NCBI RefSeq assembly: GCF_018449655.1
Contig: NZ_JAAVUX010000007.1
Coordinates: 1 to 64,000 of the forward strand
DNA: 64,000 bases
Direction of reading: 5' to 3'
Source: Pseudomonas sp. dw_358
GTDB lineage: Bacteria; Pseudomonadota; Gammaproteobacteria; Pseudomonadales; Pseudomonadaceae
Positions 9,096 through 18,022 of the stretch are shown piece after piece (within the stretch, counting starts at the first letter, position 1; each line of letters opens with the position of its first letter). The position numbers and the translations under genes are program-made. The notes under the pieces were generated by a model that was given only the letters and a program-made list of their open reading frames with translations, had not been told where the DNA came from and did not search any database.

Positions 9096-10217
9096 ATGAA
9101 CGCTATTGCCAGCCCCACTGCCGACACCACTACCCCGACACCCAAGGCTCCAGCACGCAAGAAAGTCGTACGCCTGAGCCTGCTGGCCATCGCAGTGGTC
9201 GGCGCCCTCGGTTACGCCGCGTATTGGTGGCAGACCGCACGCTTCATCGAAGACACCGACGACGCCTATGTAGGCGCTGATGTCACTGTCATCAGTGCCA
9301 AAGTCCCGGGATTCATCAGCGAGGTGGCGGTGCAGGACAACCAGTTCGTCAAGGCCGGCGACCTGCTGGCGCGCATCGACGTACGCGATTACCGCGCCGC
9401 TCTGGCCAAGGCCGATGGCGCCGTGGCCGCCCAGCAAGCCAGCCTGCGCAACCTCGACGCCACCGAGCAACTGCAACAGGCGATGATCAATCAGGCCAAG
9501 GCCCAGATCGATGCCGCCGACGCCGAGACCCAACGGGCCGCCGACGACCACGCCCGCTACCAGAACCTGGTGCGCACCCAGGCCGTCTCGGTGGAAAGTG
9601 CCCAGCGCGTGGACGCTACCTGGAAGACTGCCCGAGCCGACCACGCCCGGGTCGAAGCCGGCCTGCTCGCCGCTCGCCGGCAACTGGACGTGATCGAAAG
9701 CCAGCGCGGCCAGACCCTGGCCGCCCTGCAGCAGGCCCAGGCCGAGCGCGATCAGGCGCAACTGAACATCGGCTATACCGAACTGCGCGCGCCAGTGGAT
9801 GGCTACGTCGGCAACCGCCGCGCCCAGGTCGGCGCCTATGCCGCCGCCGGCAGCCAGTTGATCTCGGTAGTGCCGGCGCAGGGATTGTGGGTCGACGCCA
9901 ACTTCAAAGAGGACCAACTGGCCCATATGCACGTCGGCCAAGCCGTCACGGTGCGTGCCGATATCCTCCCCGGCCGGGCATTTCACGGCCATGTCGAAAG
10001 CCTGGCCCCGGCCACCGGCGCACAGTTCAGCGTGCTGCCACCGGAAAATGCCACGGGCAACTTCACCAAGATCGTCCAGCGGGTGCCGGTGCGGGTCCGC
10101 CTGGACAGCCACGATGCGCAGTTCGGCGCCCTGCGCCCGGGTCTTTCCGTCGTCGCCCGGATCGACACCCAGCAAGCCCCTGAGCACACCGACGTCGCTG
10201 CGGTGGCGCAGCCATGA
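9096..10217 (+). CDS. emrA: EmrA-type HlyD membrane fusion protein
   Basis: 373 residues. One N-terminal membrane anchor (VVRLSLLAIAVVGALGYAAYWW), then the split lipoyl/barrel-sandwich domain (DAYVGADVTVISAKVPGFI and later IGYTELRAPVDGYVGNR) separated by an alpha-helical hairpin, then the beta-barrel. This is the periplasmic adaptor of a tripartite pump. Its stop overlaps the start of the MFS pump gene, and the outer-membrane factor follows, so the set is complete. Substrates are probably aromatic or hydrophobic toxic compounds, by family only. Confidence 0.93.
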   Translation: MNAIASPTADTTTPTPKAPARKKVVRLSLLAIAVVGALGYAAYWWQTARFIEDTDDAYVGADVTVISAKVPGFISEVAVQDNQFVKAGDLLARIDVRDYRAALAKADGAVAAQQASLRNLDATEQLQQAMINQAKAQIDAADAETQRAADDHARYQNLVRTQAVSVESAQRVDATWKTARADHARVEAGLLAARRQLDVIESQRGQTLAALQQAQAERDQAQLNIGYTELRAPVDGYVGNRRAQVGAYAAAGSQLISVVPAQGLWVDANFKEDQLAHMHVGQAVTVRADILPGRAFHGHVESLAPATGAQFSVLPPENATGNFTKIVQRVPVRVRLDSHDAQFGALRPGLSVVARIDTQQAPEHTDVAAVAQP

Positions 10218-11779
10218 CCAGCCCGCTGCCAACCCTGACCACGGCGCAAAAGGTCGCCGCCTTCGCCACCATGTGCGTGGGCATGTTCATCGCGTTGATC
10301 GATATCCAGATTGTCTCGGCGTCGCTCAAGGACATCGGCGGCGGGCTCTCGGCCGGCGCCGACGATACCGCCTGGGTCCAGACCGCCTACCTGATCGCCG
10401 AGATCATCGTCATTCCGCTGTCCGGCTGGCTGTCGCGGGTGATGAGCACGCGCTGGCTGTTCGCCGTGTCGGCCGCCGGCTTTACCTTGACCAGCCTGCT
10501 CTGCGCGCTGGCCTGGAACATCCAGAGCATGATCGCCTTTCGCGCCTTGCAAGGGTTTCTCGGCGGCTCGATGATCCCCTTGGTGTTCACCTCGGCGTTC
10601 ATGTATTTCACCGGCAAACAGCGGGTCATCGCCGCCTCCACCATCGGCGCCATCGCCTCTCTGGCGCCGACGCTGGGCCCGGCTGTAGGCGGCTGGATCA
10701 CCGACATTTCCTCCTGGCACTGGTTGTTCTACATCAACCTGGTACCGGGCCTGTTCGTGACCTTCGCTGTGCCCATGCTGGTCAAGATCGACAAGCCCGA
10801 CCCCTCCCTGCTGCGCGGCGCCGACTACCTCGGCATGGTGCTGATGGCGGTGTTCCTCGGCTGCCTGGAATACACCCTTGAAGAGGGCCCACGGTGGAAC
10901 TGGTTCAGCGACAGCACCATCGCCACCACCGCGTGGATCGCCGCCATCAGCGGCGTGCTGTTCATCTGGCGCTGCCTGGAGATCGACGCACCCATCGTCG
11001 ACCTGCGGGCCCTCAAGGACCGCAACTTCGCCTTGGGCTGCCTGTTTTCGTTCGTCACCGGCATCGGCATTTTCGCCACCATCTACCTGACCCCGCTGTT
11101 TCTCGGCCGGGTGCGCGGCTACGGCTCGCTGGACATCGGTCTCGCGGTATTTTCCACCGGCGTGTTCCAGCTCATGGCCATCCCGGTGTACGCGCTATTG
11201 GCCAGCCGCTTCGACCTGCGCTGGATTCTGATGCTGGGCCTGGCGCTGTTCGCCGCTTCGATGTGGAACTTTGCGCCCATCACCCACGACTGGGGTGCCC
11301 ACGAACTGCTGTTGCCCCAGGCCCTGCGTGGCTTCGCCCAGCAGCTGGCGGTGCCACCGGTGGTGACCCTGACCCTCGGCGCCTTGGCCCCCGAACGGCT
11401 GAAACTGGCCTCGGGGCTATTCAACCTGATGCGCAATCTGGGCGGCGCCATCGGTATCGCGGCCTGTGCCACGGTGCTCAACGACCGCACCAACCTGCAC
11501 TTCCTGCGCCTGGCCGAGCACCTCAACACCCGCAACGAGAGCATGAACAACTGGCTCGACCAGCTGAACCACAACGCCCAGGCCCTGGGCCAGAACAGCC
11601 TCGACGCGAGCCAGACCGCCCTGCGCCAACTCTGGGCGCTGACCTGGCGCGAGGCGCAGACCCTGACTTATGCCGATGCCTTCCTGATGATCATGGCCTG
11701 CTTCGTGGTCGCTACTTTGATGGTACCGCTGATGCGCAAAGTCCAGCCCCCTGCCCAACCGTCCGCCAACGCCCACTGA
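10214..11779 (+). CDS. emrB: EmrB-type MFS drug transporter (DHA2, 14 helices)
   Basis: 521 residues with about 14 hydrophobic segments. DHA2 features include WVQTAYLIAEIIVIPLSGWLSRVMSTRWLF (motif A region) and LGPAVGGWITDISSWHWLFYINLVPG (motif C). It is a proton-driven inner-membrane exporter that works with the adaptor encoded just upstream (ATGA overlap) and the outer-membrane factor 21 bases downstream. Length and motifs are normal. Confidence 0.94.
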   Translation: MTSPLPTLTTAQKVAAFATMCVGMFIALIDIQIVSASLKDIGGGLSAGADDTAWVQTAYLIAEIIVIPLSGWLSRVMSTRWLFAVSAAGFTLTSLLCALAWNIQSMIAFRALQGFLGGSMIPLVFTSAFMYFTGKQRVIAASTIGAIASLAPTLGPAVGGWITDISSWHWLFYINLVPGLFVTFAVPMLVKIDKPDPSLLRGADYLGMVLMAVFLGCLEYTLEEGPRWNWFSDSTIATTAWIAAISGVLFIWRCLEIDAPIVDLRALKDRNFALGCLFSFVTGIGIFATIYLTPLFLGRVRGYGSLDIGLAVFSTGVFQLMAIPVYALLASRFDLRWILMLGLALFAASMWNFAPITHDWGAHELLLPQALRGFAQQLAVPPVVTLTLGALAPERLKLASGLFNLMRNLGGAIGIAACATVLNDRTNLHFLRLAEHLNTRNESMNNWLDQLNHNAQALGQNSLDASQTALRQLWALTWREAQTLTYADAFLMIMACFVVATLMVPLMRKVQPPAQPSANAH

Positions 11780-11800
11780 TTGCCTCGCGAGGATACTTTC

Positions 11801-13255
11801 ATGAACCGTCTACTCCCCATGGGGCGTTTTGCGCTGGCCACGCTGGTGCTTGCCCTGGCCGGCTGCACCGTTGGCCCCGACTACCAGCGCCCGGCCGATC
11901 AGGCCAGCGCGCAGTTCCAGGCCCGCGACACCCTGCTTCAGCGCGAAAGCCCGCGCCCGGCCCCGCCGCTGGACAGCTGGTGGCAAGGCTTCGACGACCC
12001 GCAACTGACCCGCCTGATTCAGGCGGTGCTGGCGCAGAACCTCGATCTGGTCGCCGCCATGGCCCGGGTCGATCAAGCCCGGGCCGTGGCGCAGCAGGCC
12101 GGCGCGGTGCGCCTGCCCCAGGGCACCCTCGACGGCCAGGTGGTGCGCCAACGCCAGTCCGTGGAAAGCCCCGAGGGCCAACTGGCCAGCCCGCAGCCCG
12201 GCTACGACCGCAACCAGACCCTGAGCAACCTCGGCGCCGGCGCCAGCTGGGAGCTGGACCTGGCCGGCGGCCTCAAGCGCGGCGAACAGGCGGCGCTGGA
12301 CGATGCCCTGGCGGCCCAGGCCAGTCAGGCCGGGGTGCGCGTGTCCGTGGCGGCGGAGGCGGCCGATGCCTACCTGCGCATCCGCGGTGCCCAGCAACGA
12401 TTGCGCGTGGCCGAACAGCAAATTCAAAGCCAGAGCGACCTGGTGGGATTGGTGCAGACGCGCCTGGGCCAAGGCCTCGGCACCCAGCGCGAGGCTGCCC
12501 AGGCCCGCGCCGTGTTGCAACAGGCACGCACCACGGTGCCGCCGTTGCGCACCGAGCTGACGGTCCAGCTCAACCGTCTCGATGTCTTGATGGGCGCCGT
12601 TCCCGGGACCTACGCTCGTACGCTGGCCGGTGACGGCGACCGCGGTTACGACTACAAGGTGCCGCAGATCCCCACCGACATCGTCCCGGCCCAGATGCTG
12701 CGTCGACGCCCCGACGTGATCGCCGCCGAGCGCCGCCTGGCCGCCAGCAACGAACGCATCGGCGTGGCCAGTGCCGAGTTTTATCCCAAGTTGTCCCTGG
12801 GCGGCCTGCTCGGCTTCGACAGCATGCACGGCGGCTCGCTGTTCACCGCCCAGGCTTTCCAGCCGCAGGCCCTGCTGGGCTTGCATTGGCGCCTGTTCGA
12901 CTTTGGCCGCGTGGATGCCGAAGTCGCCCAGGCCAAAGGCGCCAACGCCCAGGCCCTGGCCGAGTACCGCCAGGCCATGCTGCGCGCCAGCGAGGACGTG
13001 GAAAACGCCGTGGTCACCCTGACCCAGCTCGAAGCCCAGCGCCTGGACCTGGCCGAGGAAATCAGCGCCCGCCAGGCCGCCCGTCAAGCGGCCAGCGAAG
13101 CCTATCAAGGCGGCGCGGTGAGCTTGATCGAAGTACTGGACGAAGATCAGCAACTGCTGCGTTCGCGGGATCAGATGGCCGAGCTCGACGCCAATGACGC
13201 GCGGGCGGCAGTGGCGACGTTCAGGGCGTTGGGCGGTGGCTGGTCGGGCTCGTAG
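11801..13255 (+). CDS. Outer-membrane factor lipoprotein (NodT/OprM family)
   Basis: 484 residues. The signal peptide ends in a lipobox (LVLALAGC, Cys about 23), followed by the typical CTVGPDYQRP start and two OEP repeats (WWQGFDDPQLTRLIQAVLAQNLDL). The second repeat includes LRRRPDVIAAERRLAASNERIGVASAEFYP. It forms the trimeric outer-membrane channel of the pump encoded upstream. The ATG at 11801 follows GAGGA by 8 bases; the ORF's earlier start is not needed. Confidence 0.94.
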   Translation: MNRLLPMGRFALATLVLALAGCTVGPDYQRPADQASAQFQARDTLLQRESPRPAPPLDSWWQGFDDPQLTRLIQAVLAQNLDLVAAMARVDQARAVAQQAGAVRLPQGTLDGQVVRQRQSVESPEGQLASPQPGYDRNQTLSNLGAGASWELDLAGGLKRGEQAALDDALAAQASQAGVRVSVAAEAADAYLRIRGAQQRLRVAEQQIQSQSDLVGLVQTRLGQGLGTQREAAQARAVLQQARTTVPPLRTELTVQLNRLDVLMGAVPGTYARTLAGDGDRGYDYKVPQIPTDIVPAQMLRRRPDVIAAERRLAASNERIGVASAEFYPKLSLGGLLGFDSMHGGSLFTAQAFQPQALLGLHWRLFDFGRVDAEVAQAKGANAQALAEYRQAMLRASEDVENAVVTLTQLEAQRLDLAEEISARQAARQAASEAYQGGAVSLIEVLDEDQQLLRSRDQMAELDANDARAAVATFRALGGGWSGS

Positions 13256-13275
13256 CGGTCGGACCGATCACCCTG

Positions 13276-13518
13276 TCACAGTTTCACCACCGGCAGGCCC
13301 GCACCATTATTCATGGTTGCTGACCTGCGATTGAGCAGCATCGAGGCGATAACCCGCACCGGCCACTGGATCTGCGAGTGGCCGGCATGAAACATCGCCG
13401 CGCGATCGATGTGAGGGACTGGCAAATACCGGCGGTCTTGTTTATCCAGGATCGGCGCATCGACCCAGTGCAGATGCGGGTCCAACAGCAGGGTCTGGAT
13501 CTGGTGTTGCGGGTTCAT
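13276..13518 (-). CDS. Small hypothetical protein
   Basis: An 80-residue frame in the gap between the pump operon and the SRAP gene, transcribed divergently from SRAP. It is proline/histidine-rich, with no membrane segment and no motif I recognise. No good ribosome site precedes the ATG. The composition is compatible with coding and no better candidate fills the 318-base gap, but it could be a chance frame. Confidence 0.35.
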   Translation of the reverse strand: MNPQHQIQTLLLDPHLHWVDAPILDKQDRRYLPVPHIDRAAMFHAGHSQIQWPVRVIASMLLNRRSATMNNGAGLPVVKL

Positions 13519-13573
13519 GCGGGCGCCGTTGCGGTCAATTGCATAGGTTCAAGAAAGCGACGGGAGGGCGGGT

Positions 13574-14296
13574 ATGTGTGGGCGCTATTCGATGTATCAA
13601 CCGATGGAGGCCTACCTGCGCGAGCTGGCGCCGAACCAGCGGGTGATCAGCTATGTCGACCCTGAGCCGGTGGGGCGCTACAACGTGGCGCCGTCGACGC
13701 GGGTGCCGTTGATCCGTGCCGACGAGCGCGGGCTGCACCTGAACAAGGTGCGCTGGGGGTGGGAGCCGTCATGGGCCAAGGGCAAGCGGGCGCCGACGAT
13801 CAATGCGCGTAGCGAGACGGTGGCCACCAGCAGGTTTTTCAAGCCACTCTGGCCTCAGGGGCGGGTGTTGGTGCCGGCGGATGGGTGGTATGAGTGGGTG
13901 AAGGATCCCCGGGACCTGAAGAAAAAGCAGCCGTATTACATCCGGCTGAAGGGCCCGGCGCCGATGTTCTTTGCCGGGTTGGCTCAGGTGACTGCCGGGC
14001 TTGAGGCTGGTGAGGGGGATGGGGTGGTGATCATTACGGACGCCAGTGATGCGGGGATGGTGGATATTCATGACCGGCGGCCGGTGGTGTTGGGGCCGGA
14101 GGCGGCACGGGAGTGGCTGGGGGTTGGACTTGAGGCTCAGCATGCGGATGAGCTGATGCGAGGGTCGGGGCGTGGGGTGCGGGATTTCGAGTGGTACGAG
14201 GTGGGTAGGGCTGTGGGGAATGTGCGTAATGAGGGAGCCGGGCTGATCAAGGAATGGAGGGCGGGGGATCTTGAGGGGGGGGATTTGTTTGATTGA
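13574..14296 (+). CDS. yedK: SOS response-associated peptidase (SRAP/YedK)
   Basis: 240 residues with the SRAP hallmarks: catalytic Cys2 right after the initiator Met (MCGRYS), RYNVAPSTRVPLIR, the NARSET motif, VPADGWYEW (catalytic Glu region) and DIHDRRPVVL (active-site His). The family forms thiazolidine crosslinks with abasic sites in single-stranded DNA, shielding them until repair. The ATG fixes Cys at position 2. The gene ends about 60 bases before the attL repeat of the integrated element, so it is chromosomal. Confidence 0.93.
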   Translation: MCGRYSMYQPMEAYLRELAPNQRVISYVDPEPVGRYNVAPSTRVPLIRADERGLHLNKVRWGWEPSWAKGKRAPTINARSETVATSRFFKPLWPQGRVLVPADGWYEWVKDPRDLKKKQPYYIRLKGPAPMFFAGLAQVTAGLEAGEGDGVVIITDASDAGMVDIHDRRPVVLGPEAAREWLGVGLEAQHADELMRGSGRGVRDFEWYEVGRAVGNVRNEGAGLIKEWRAGDLEGGDLFD

Positions 14297-14357
14297 GGTT
14301 GTTTTTTTGATGCTGCCCGCGGACCTGTCAGATTATTATGGACAAGGCCGACCTCAT

Positions 14358-14461
14358 AAACGAAAAAGCCCTGACTAATCAGGGACTTATCAAATATGTG
14401 GCGGGGAACTAGGGATTCGAACCCTAGAAACGCTATTAACGTTCGCCGGTTTTCAAGACCG
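14358..14461. repeat. attL direct repeat (displaced tRNA-Ser 3' end)
   Basis: Matches 28535-28638 at a constant offset of 14,177 bases: 64 bases are perfect (14398-14461), and the preceding 40, which hold the tRNA terminator hairpin, differ at three positions. It contains the tRNA 3' half from the anticodon loop to the CCA end and then departs at 14462, so it is not a functional tRNA. Confidence 0.93.
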
Positions 14462-14747
14462 CTCGAGGAAATGAGATGGGTGCTGGGCTGGTGTGCGGTT
14501 TGGGTTCCGAAAGTTTTGGACGTCTGCCGGGCTGAGAGGCCCGGCCTTGCTGGGGTAGGTTTTGGGGTTTCGGAATTGAAATCGGGGCTGAATACTGGCC
14601 GCACGCTAGGGGAATATTCGAAATGATGAGGCCTCAATGATCGAGGCAGTGAAGCACCAGGACTCGAAAACAGCTGACCTCTTCGACTGACTCGGCCGGA
14701 AGGAGAACTCGGACCAGGGACTTGAAAGGCGCCAGGCTAAAGGTCGC
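14462..14747. other. Left end of the element, no gene
   Basis: No convincing coding frame. It holds TTTCGGAATTGA (14568-14579) and TTCGAAATGATG (14617-14628), which resemble the repeated TTTCGGAAATGAT pair beside the integrase at the other end. They are candidates for integrase arm-binding sites. Confidence 0.4.
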
Positions 14748-14775
14748 TTGCGATATGAACCTATTTTGGTACACT
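14748..14775 (+). promoter_or_regulatory. Candidate promoter of the HigB/HigA-like pair
   Basis: TTGCGA (14748) and TACACT (14770) are separated by 16 bases, close to a sigma-70 promoter. The -10 ends only 6 bases before the ATG at 14782, so a transcript from it would be nearly leaderless, unless an upstream promoter and the ATG at 14755 are used. Confidence 0.4.
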
Positions 14776-14781
14776 TCGCAC

Positions 14782-15123
14782 ATGACTGAGATCCCGCTGG
14801 TACTCAACGTACGCTTTTATCGCACTGACGCCGGCAACGAGCCTGTCCGTGAATGGCTGACCGATCTGCCTCGTGAACACCGTCGCCAGGTAGGCACCGA
14901 CATCAAGACCGTCCAGCTCGGCTGGCCCATAGGCATGCCTGTGGTGCGCAAGCTGGACAAGGAGCTTTGGGAAATCCGTATCGACTTGGGCGATACCATC
15001 GCCAGGGTGCTTTTCACAGTCATCGGATCAGACATGGTGCTGCTGCACGGCTTCATCAAAAAAAGCCAGAAAACGCCCATATCTGATCTGGCCACCGCAA
15101 AACAACGCAAGTCACGACTATGA
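14782..15123 (+). CDS. RelE/HigB-like (phage Gp49-type) toxin
   Basis: 113 residues. NVRFYRTDAGNEPVREWLTDLP then VRKLDKELWEIRIDLGDTIARVLFTV and HGFIKKSQKTP are the Gp49/HigB-like pattern of the RelE/ParE superfamily, small ribosome-dependent RNases. An XRE-type antitoxin gene follows 10 bases downstream, the toxin-first order usual for HigBA. The start at 14782 is chosen because homology begins there; the frame also has ATG at 14755. It sits just inside the left end of the prophage and may help retain it. Confidence 0.85.
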   Translation: MTEIPLVLNVRFYRTDAGNEPVREWLTDLPREHRRQVGTDIKTVQLGWPIGMPVVRKLDKELWEIRIDLGDTIARVLFTVIGSDMVLLHGFIKKSQKTPISDLATAKQRKSRL

Positions 15124-15133
15124 GGCACCGTTC

Positions 15134-15433
15134 ATGAACAACCACATTGGCTCTGACTTTGATGATTTCCTCGCCGAGCAAGGTTTGATCGAAGAGGTTT
15201 CCGCCGCAGCGCTTAAACGCGTGATCGCCTGGCAGCTTGCCGAGACCATGAAACTGCAGAAGGTCAGTAAAAAAGCCTTGGCAGAGCGGATGCACACCAG
15301 CCGGACCGCTGTTGATCGCGCTTTGGATCAGAATGATTCGGGTATGACCCTAGCGACATTGGCCAGCGCGGCTCGCGCGCTGGGTCAACGGGTAGAGGTT
15401 CGTTTGGTACCAGAGGTTACGCCTGCAGTTTGA
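15134..15433 (+). CDS. HigA-like XRE-family antitoxin
   Basis: 99 residues with a helix-turn-helix in the C-terminal half (KVSKKALAERMHTSRTAVDRAL, about residues 48-69), followed by LATLASAARALGQRVEVRL. This matches XRE antitoxins that pair with Gp49-type toxins; they neutralise the toxin and repress the operon. It is directly downstream of the toxin, so the two form one unit. Confidence 0.87.
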   Translation: MNNHIGSDFDDFLAEQGLIEEVSAAALKRVIAWQLAETMKLQKVSKKALAERMHTSRTAVDRALDQNDSGMTLATLASAARALGQRVEVRLVPEVTPAV

Positions 15434-15474
15434 TAGCTACAGCCATTATGGACTGCGACGCACATTTGCCCACT

Positions 15475-16269
15475 TCAGAAAAGCTGGCCAAGCTCCGCTG
15501 GATGCCAGTTCATGATCACCAGTTCGCCCGTCTCGGCTGCCTTGCCTTGGCGCTGATTGGCCGTTGTGTAGGTAATCCTTAGCGCCTCAGAGTGGAATTC
15601 TGCGAACACCTGGCGGATCTCTGGATGGTCATTGATGCTGACCATCACCCTACCCTTGCACCGGCGCATGAATCCCGCCATCCGCTCATAATTCTGGAAA
15701 TCGAAATCGGCACCATACCCCTCGGTGCCCCAATAGGGTGGGTCCATGTAGTGAAACGTGTGGGCGCGATCATATTTCTCTGCGCATTCGAGCCAAGGCA
15801 GATTTTCCACATAGGTGCCAGCCAGCCGTTGCCATGCTGCAGAAAGGTTTTCCTCGATCCGCAGCAGGTTCACGGCCGAGGCGGTGGTGGCGGTGCCGAA
15901 TGTCTGCCCCGCTACCTTTCCGCCGAAAGCGTGATGCTGCAGGTAGAAAAACCGGGCGGCGCGCTGGATGTCGGTCAACGTACTTGGCTGGGTCATTTTT
16001 TGCCACTCGAAGATCTGGCGGGAGCTCAACGCCCACTTGAATTGGCGGACGAATTCTTCCAGGTGGTTCTGGACTACGCGGTATAGGTTGACGAGGTCTC
16101 CGTTGATGTCATTGAGAACTTCGACAGATGCTGGCTGCGGGCGACTGAAGTACAGTGCAGCGTCACCGGCGAAGACTTCGACGTAGCATTCGTGGGGTGG
16201 GAACAAGGGAATCAGTCGGTCAGCGAGGCGGCGCTTGCCACCCATCCAAGGGATAATCGGGTTGTTCAA
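15475..16269 (-). CDS. D12-class DNA adenine methyltransferase (Dam-like)
   Basis: 264 residues. It has the N-terminal IIPWMGGKRRL motif (residues 5-15), the SAM-binding VFAGDAALYFSRP (about 32-44) and the catalytic DPPYW (176-180), the order of class-alpha/D12 N6-adenine methylases. No partner nuclease is adjacent, so it is an orphan, perhaps protecting the element or altering expression. The target site is unknown. Its 5' side carries an 11-copy AGCAGAT repeat 56 bases before the ATG, which may vary its transcription (see findings). Confidence 0.92.
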   Translation of the reverse strand: MNNPIIPWMGGKRRLADRLIPLFPPHECYVEVFAGDAALYFSRPQPASVEVLNDINGDLVNLYRVVQNHLEEFVRQFKWALSSRQIFEWQKMTQPSTLTDIQRAARFFYLQHHAFGGKVAGQTFGTATTASAVNLLRIEENLSAAWQRLAGTYVENLPWLECAEKYDRAHTFHYMDPPYWGTEGYGADFDFQNYERMAGFMRRCKGRVMVSINDHPEIRQVFAEFHSEALRITYTTANQRQGKAAETGELVIMNWHPAELGQLF

Positions 16270-16324
16270 TTTTTGCTAACCTCCGTTAGAGGACTCCAGT
16301 GCTAAGTACCGCTGCTACGGAGAC

Positions 16325-16405
16325 AGCAGATAGCAGATAGCAGATAGCAGATAGCAGATAGCAGATAGCAGATAGCAGATAGCAGATAGCAGATAGCAGA
16401 TAGCA
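16325..16405. repeat. Heptanucleotide tandem repeat, 11 full copies
   Basis: Eleven perfect copies of AGCAGAT (16325-16401) plus four bases of a twelfth. They lie between the divergent methylase gene (ATG 16269) and the broken protease gene (ATG 16485), in a region otherwise free of genes. A 7-base unit changes spacing in steps that rotate promoter elements, a recognised basis of phase variation. The open frame across it is an artefact of the repeat. Confidence 0.97.
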
Positions 16406-16484
16406 CGATTGAATTTGCAAAACAGGTCTGCAGACTAGATATTGGTGCATCGTTCAGTCGCCCCCTAGACAAAGGAGCCTCACC

Positions 16485-17612
16485 ATGCATTTTCTAAAAT
16501 GTCTTGAGCTTAACAATGAAATCGAAAGACGAGGCGGGCTTTTTTTCATTGATCAAACAGATTTAACATTTATTATTGAGCAGTCATTCAACATGGCTGC
16601 GGAACGATTGAATGGCTATGCCAAGTTTATTTTTGACTAATTCTACAAGCATAATCCATCGTTTACGTTTGTTGAGTGTGTATTTTTCAAGGATGTATCC
16701 ACCTCTGCATTTTCATCTACTGGATATATGCCGAGCGGCCAGCCTGTTGATTTAATCGGAATCAGCCACGGTACATGGATGACATTAGTTTATATGCATT
16801 CAAGAGCATTAGCTGACCCTCGAAATTTCCCTTGGATTGGAGATCCGGAATTAGAGGGCCAAAATCTCTCACCCACATTCCTCACCCCTGATGTTTTGAC
16901 ATACGACTTAGACTTTGTATGGCCCCAGTGCCAAATACGTCGAAGCTACGCGATTGAGCTAGCGATGACGTCACTGTCCTTCTTATTCCTCCATGAAATT
17001 ATGCATCTACGAAACGGCCATATAAACTACAAGGCTCAACTCAAAAAAGACGGGGGAAAAATTGACACAATTACAAACCAAGCTTTAGAACTTGACGCTG
17101 ATAATGGCGCATGCATTTATTTGTTCAGAGGATCACTAAATAATGCAAATTACATTGACACTATTCATGACAAAATGAGCCCGCACCAGCAGTCTATATA
17201 TGCTTTAACTTATGCACACGACCGGTTATTGATCAGAACAATCAGCTATGCCGTATACTTCATGTTCAGGTTGTATAATAGCCCACTGTGGAATTCGCAA
17301 ATCCAAGATCGCATACCTCACCCACTACCGCCCGTAAGAGCGAGAAACTTCCGTGATACGCTCATGAATGCATTTGCTAACGAAAGCATGCCTGAAAGCA
17401 ATCGCAATATCGCATTTACTGAAGTGGGCACAATTTTCGACATCGCTTTGCAGGATGCTGAAGTGGCATGCGCGAACATCCAGGATGAACTGAGCATTCC
17501 GGCAGTCAACAATACTAACCCTCAGGTAATGGCAATATCCAAGTACTCCGAAGAGTTGCTAACAAAACTAAAAGAAATAAAGCCTAGGCTAGAGAGGCAC
17601 CGCAGAAGCTAG
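16485..17612 (+). pseudogene. HEXXH metalloprotease-like gene split by in-frame TAA
   Basis: The reading frame from ATG 16485 (AAGGAG 7 bases upstream) runs 51 codons to a TAA at 16638-16640, then continues open in the same frame through ATG 16728 to 17612. Joined, it would be about 375 residues. The downstream part holds HEIMHLRNGH (89-98 counting from ATG 16728) and ELDADNGA (121-128), a zinc-binding HEXXH with a third ligand as in gluzincins. The gene is clearly AT-richer than its surroundings, which suggests acquisition. Lit-like peptidases (U49), prophage abortive-infection proteases, have a comparable HEXXH...ELDAD arrangement, but this likeness is only by eye. The downstream part alone might still be made. 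Confidence 0.7.
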
Positions 17613-18022
17613 CACTACGCGCTATAAAACCCACAAGACAAAACACCCAGCAGAGATTATTGAATGCACCTATACAAGCCCTACAACAAGCACGTTTCAG
17701 ACAATGACATCTGAGACAAAATAAAAAACTGTTAAACCACAAATTTTGCGTGCGAGCAGCCACAATATAAATTACTTAAGCGCATGGTAAATGATATGAA
17801 GATCTTAACAAAACTAGCATCTATTTTTCGCGCATTCCTACCACGCAAACACATAGTCAAATATATTTTACCGCATCGACATGCGCTCACAGCAGCCACA
17901 ACCCTAACAAACTACTTTTTTTTAAATACGCTTAGCACTGAGGATAGCTGCCATCACGTTGATTTCATAGTTCATGATTTAAGGTTTGCGGAGCAGTCAA
18001 CGCTCCTCCACACCGTCCTACT
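17613..18022. other. AT-rich gap with one doubtful frame
   Basis: Between the protease-like gene and the spanin genes. An 89-codon plus-strand frame begins at 17784 and overlaps the spanin gene's end by about 30 bases. Its product has no motif I recognise and there is no ribosome site, so I do not call it a gene. Confidence 0.3.

Noticed and set aside
14398..14461. Second tRNA-Ser gene
   Set aside because: Only the 3' half is present; it is the attL copy.
14396..14626. Plus-strand 76-codon frame starting in the att repeat
   Set aside because: It reads through the tRNA fragment; no ribosome site or similarity.
16325..16405. Possible CRISPR array
   Set aside because: The unit is 7 bases with no spacers; it is a simple tandem repeat.
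16302..16490. Minus-strand 62-codon frame over the heptamer repeat (repeating SAICYLL)
   Set aside because: It is simply the translation of the tandem repeat and has no ribosome site or match to any protein I know.
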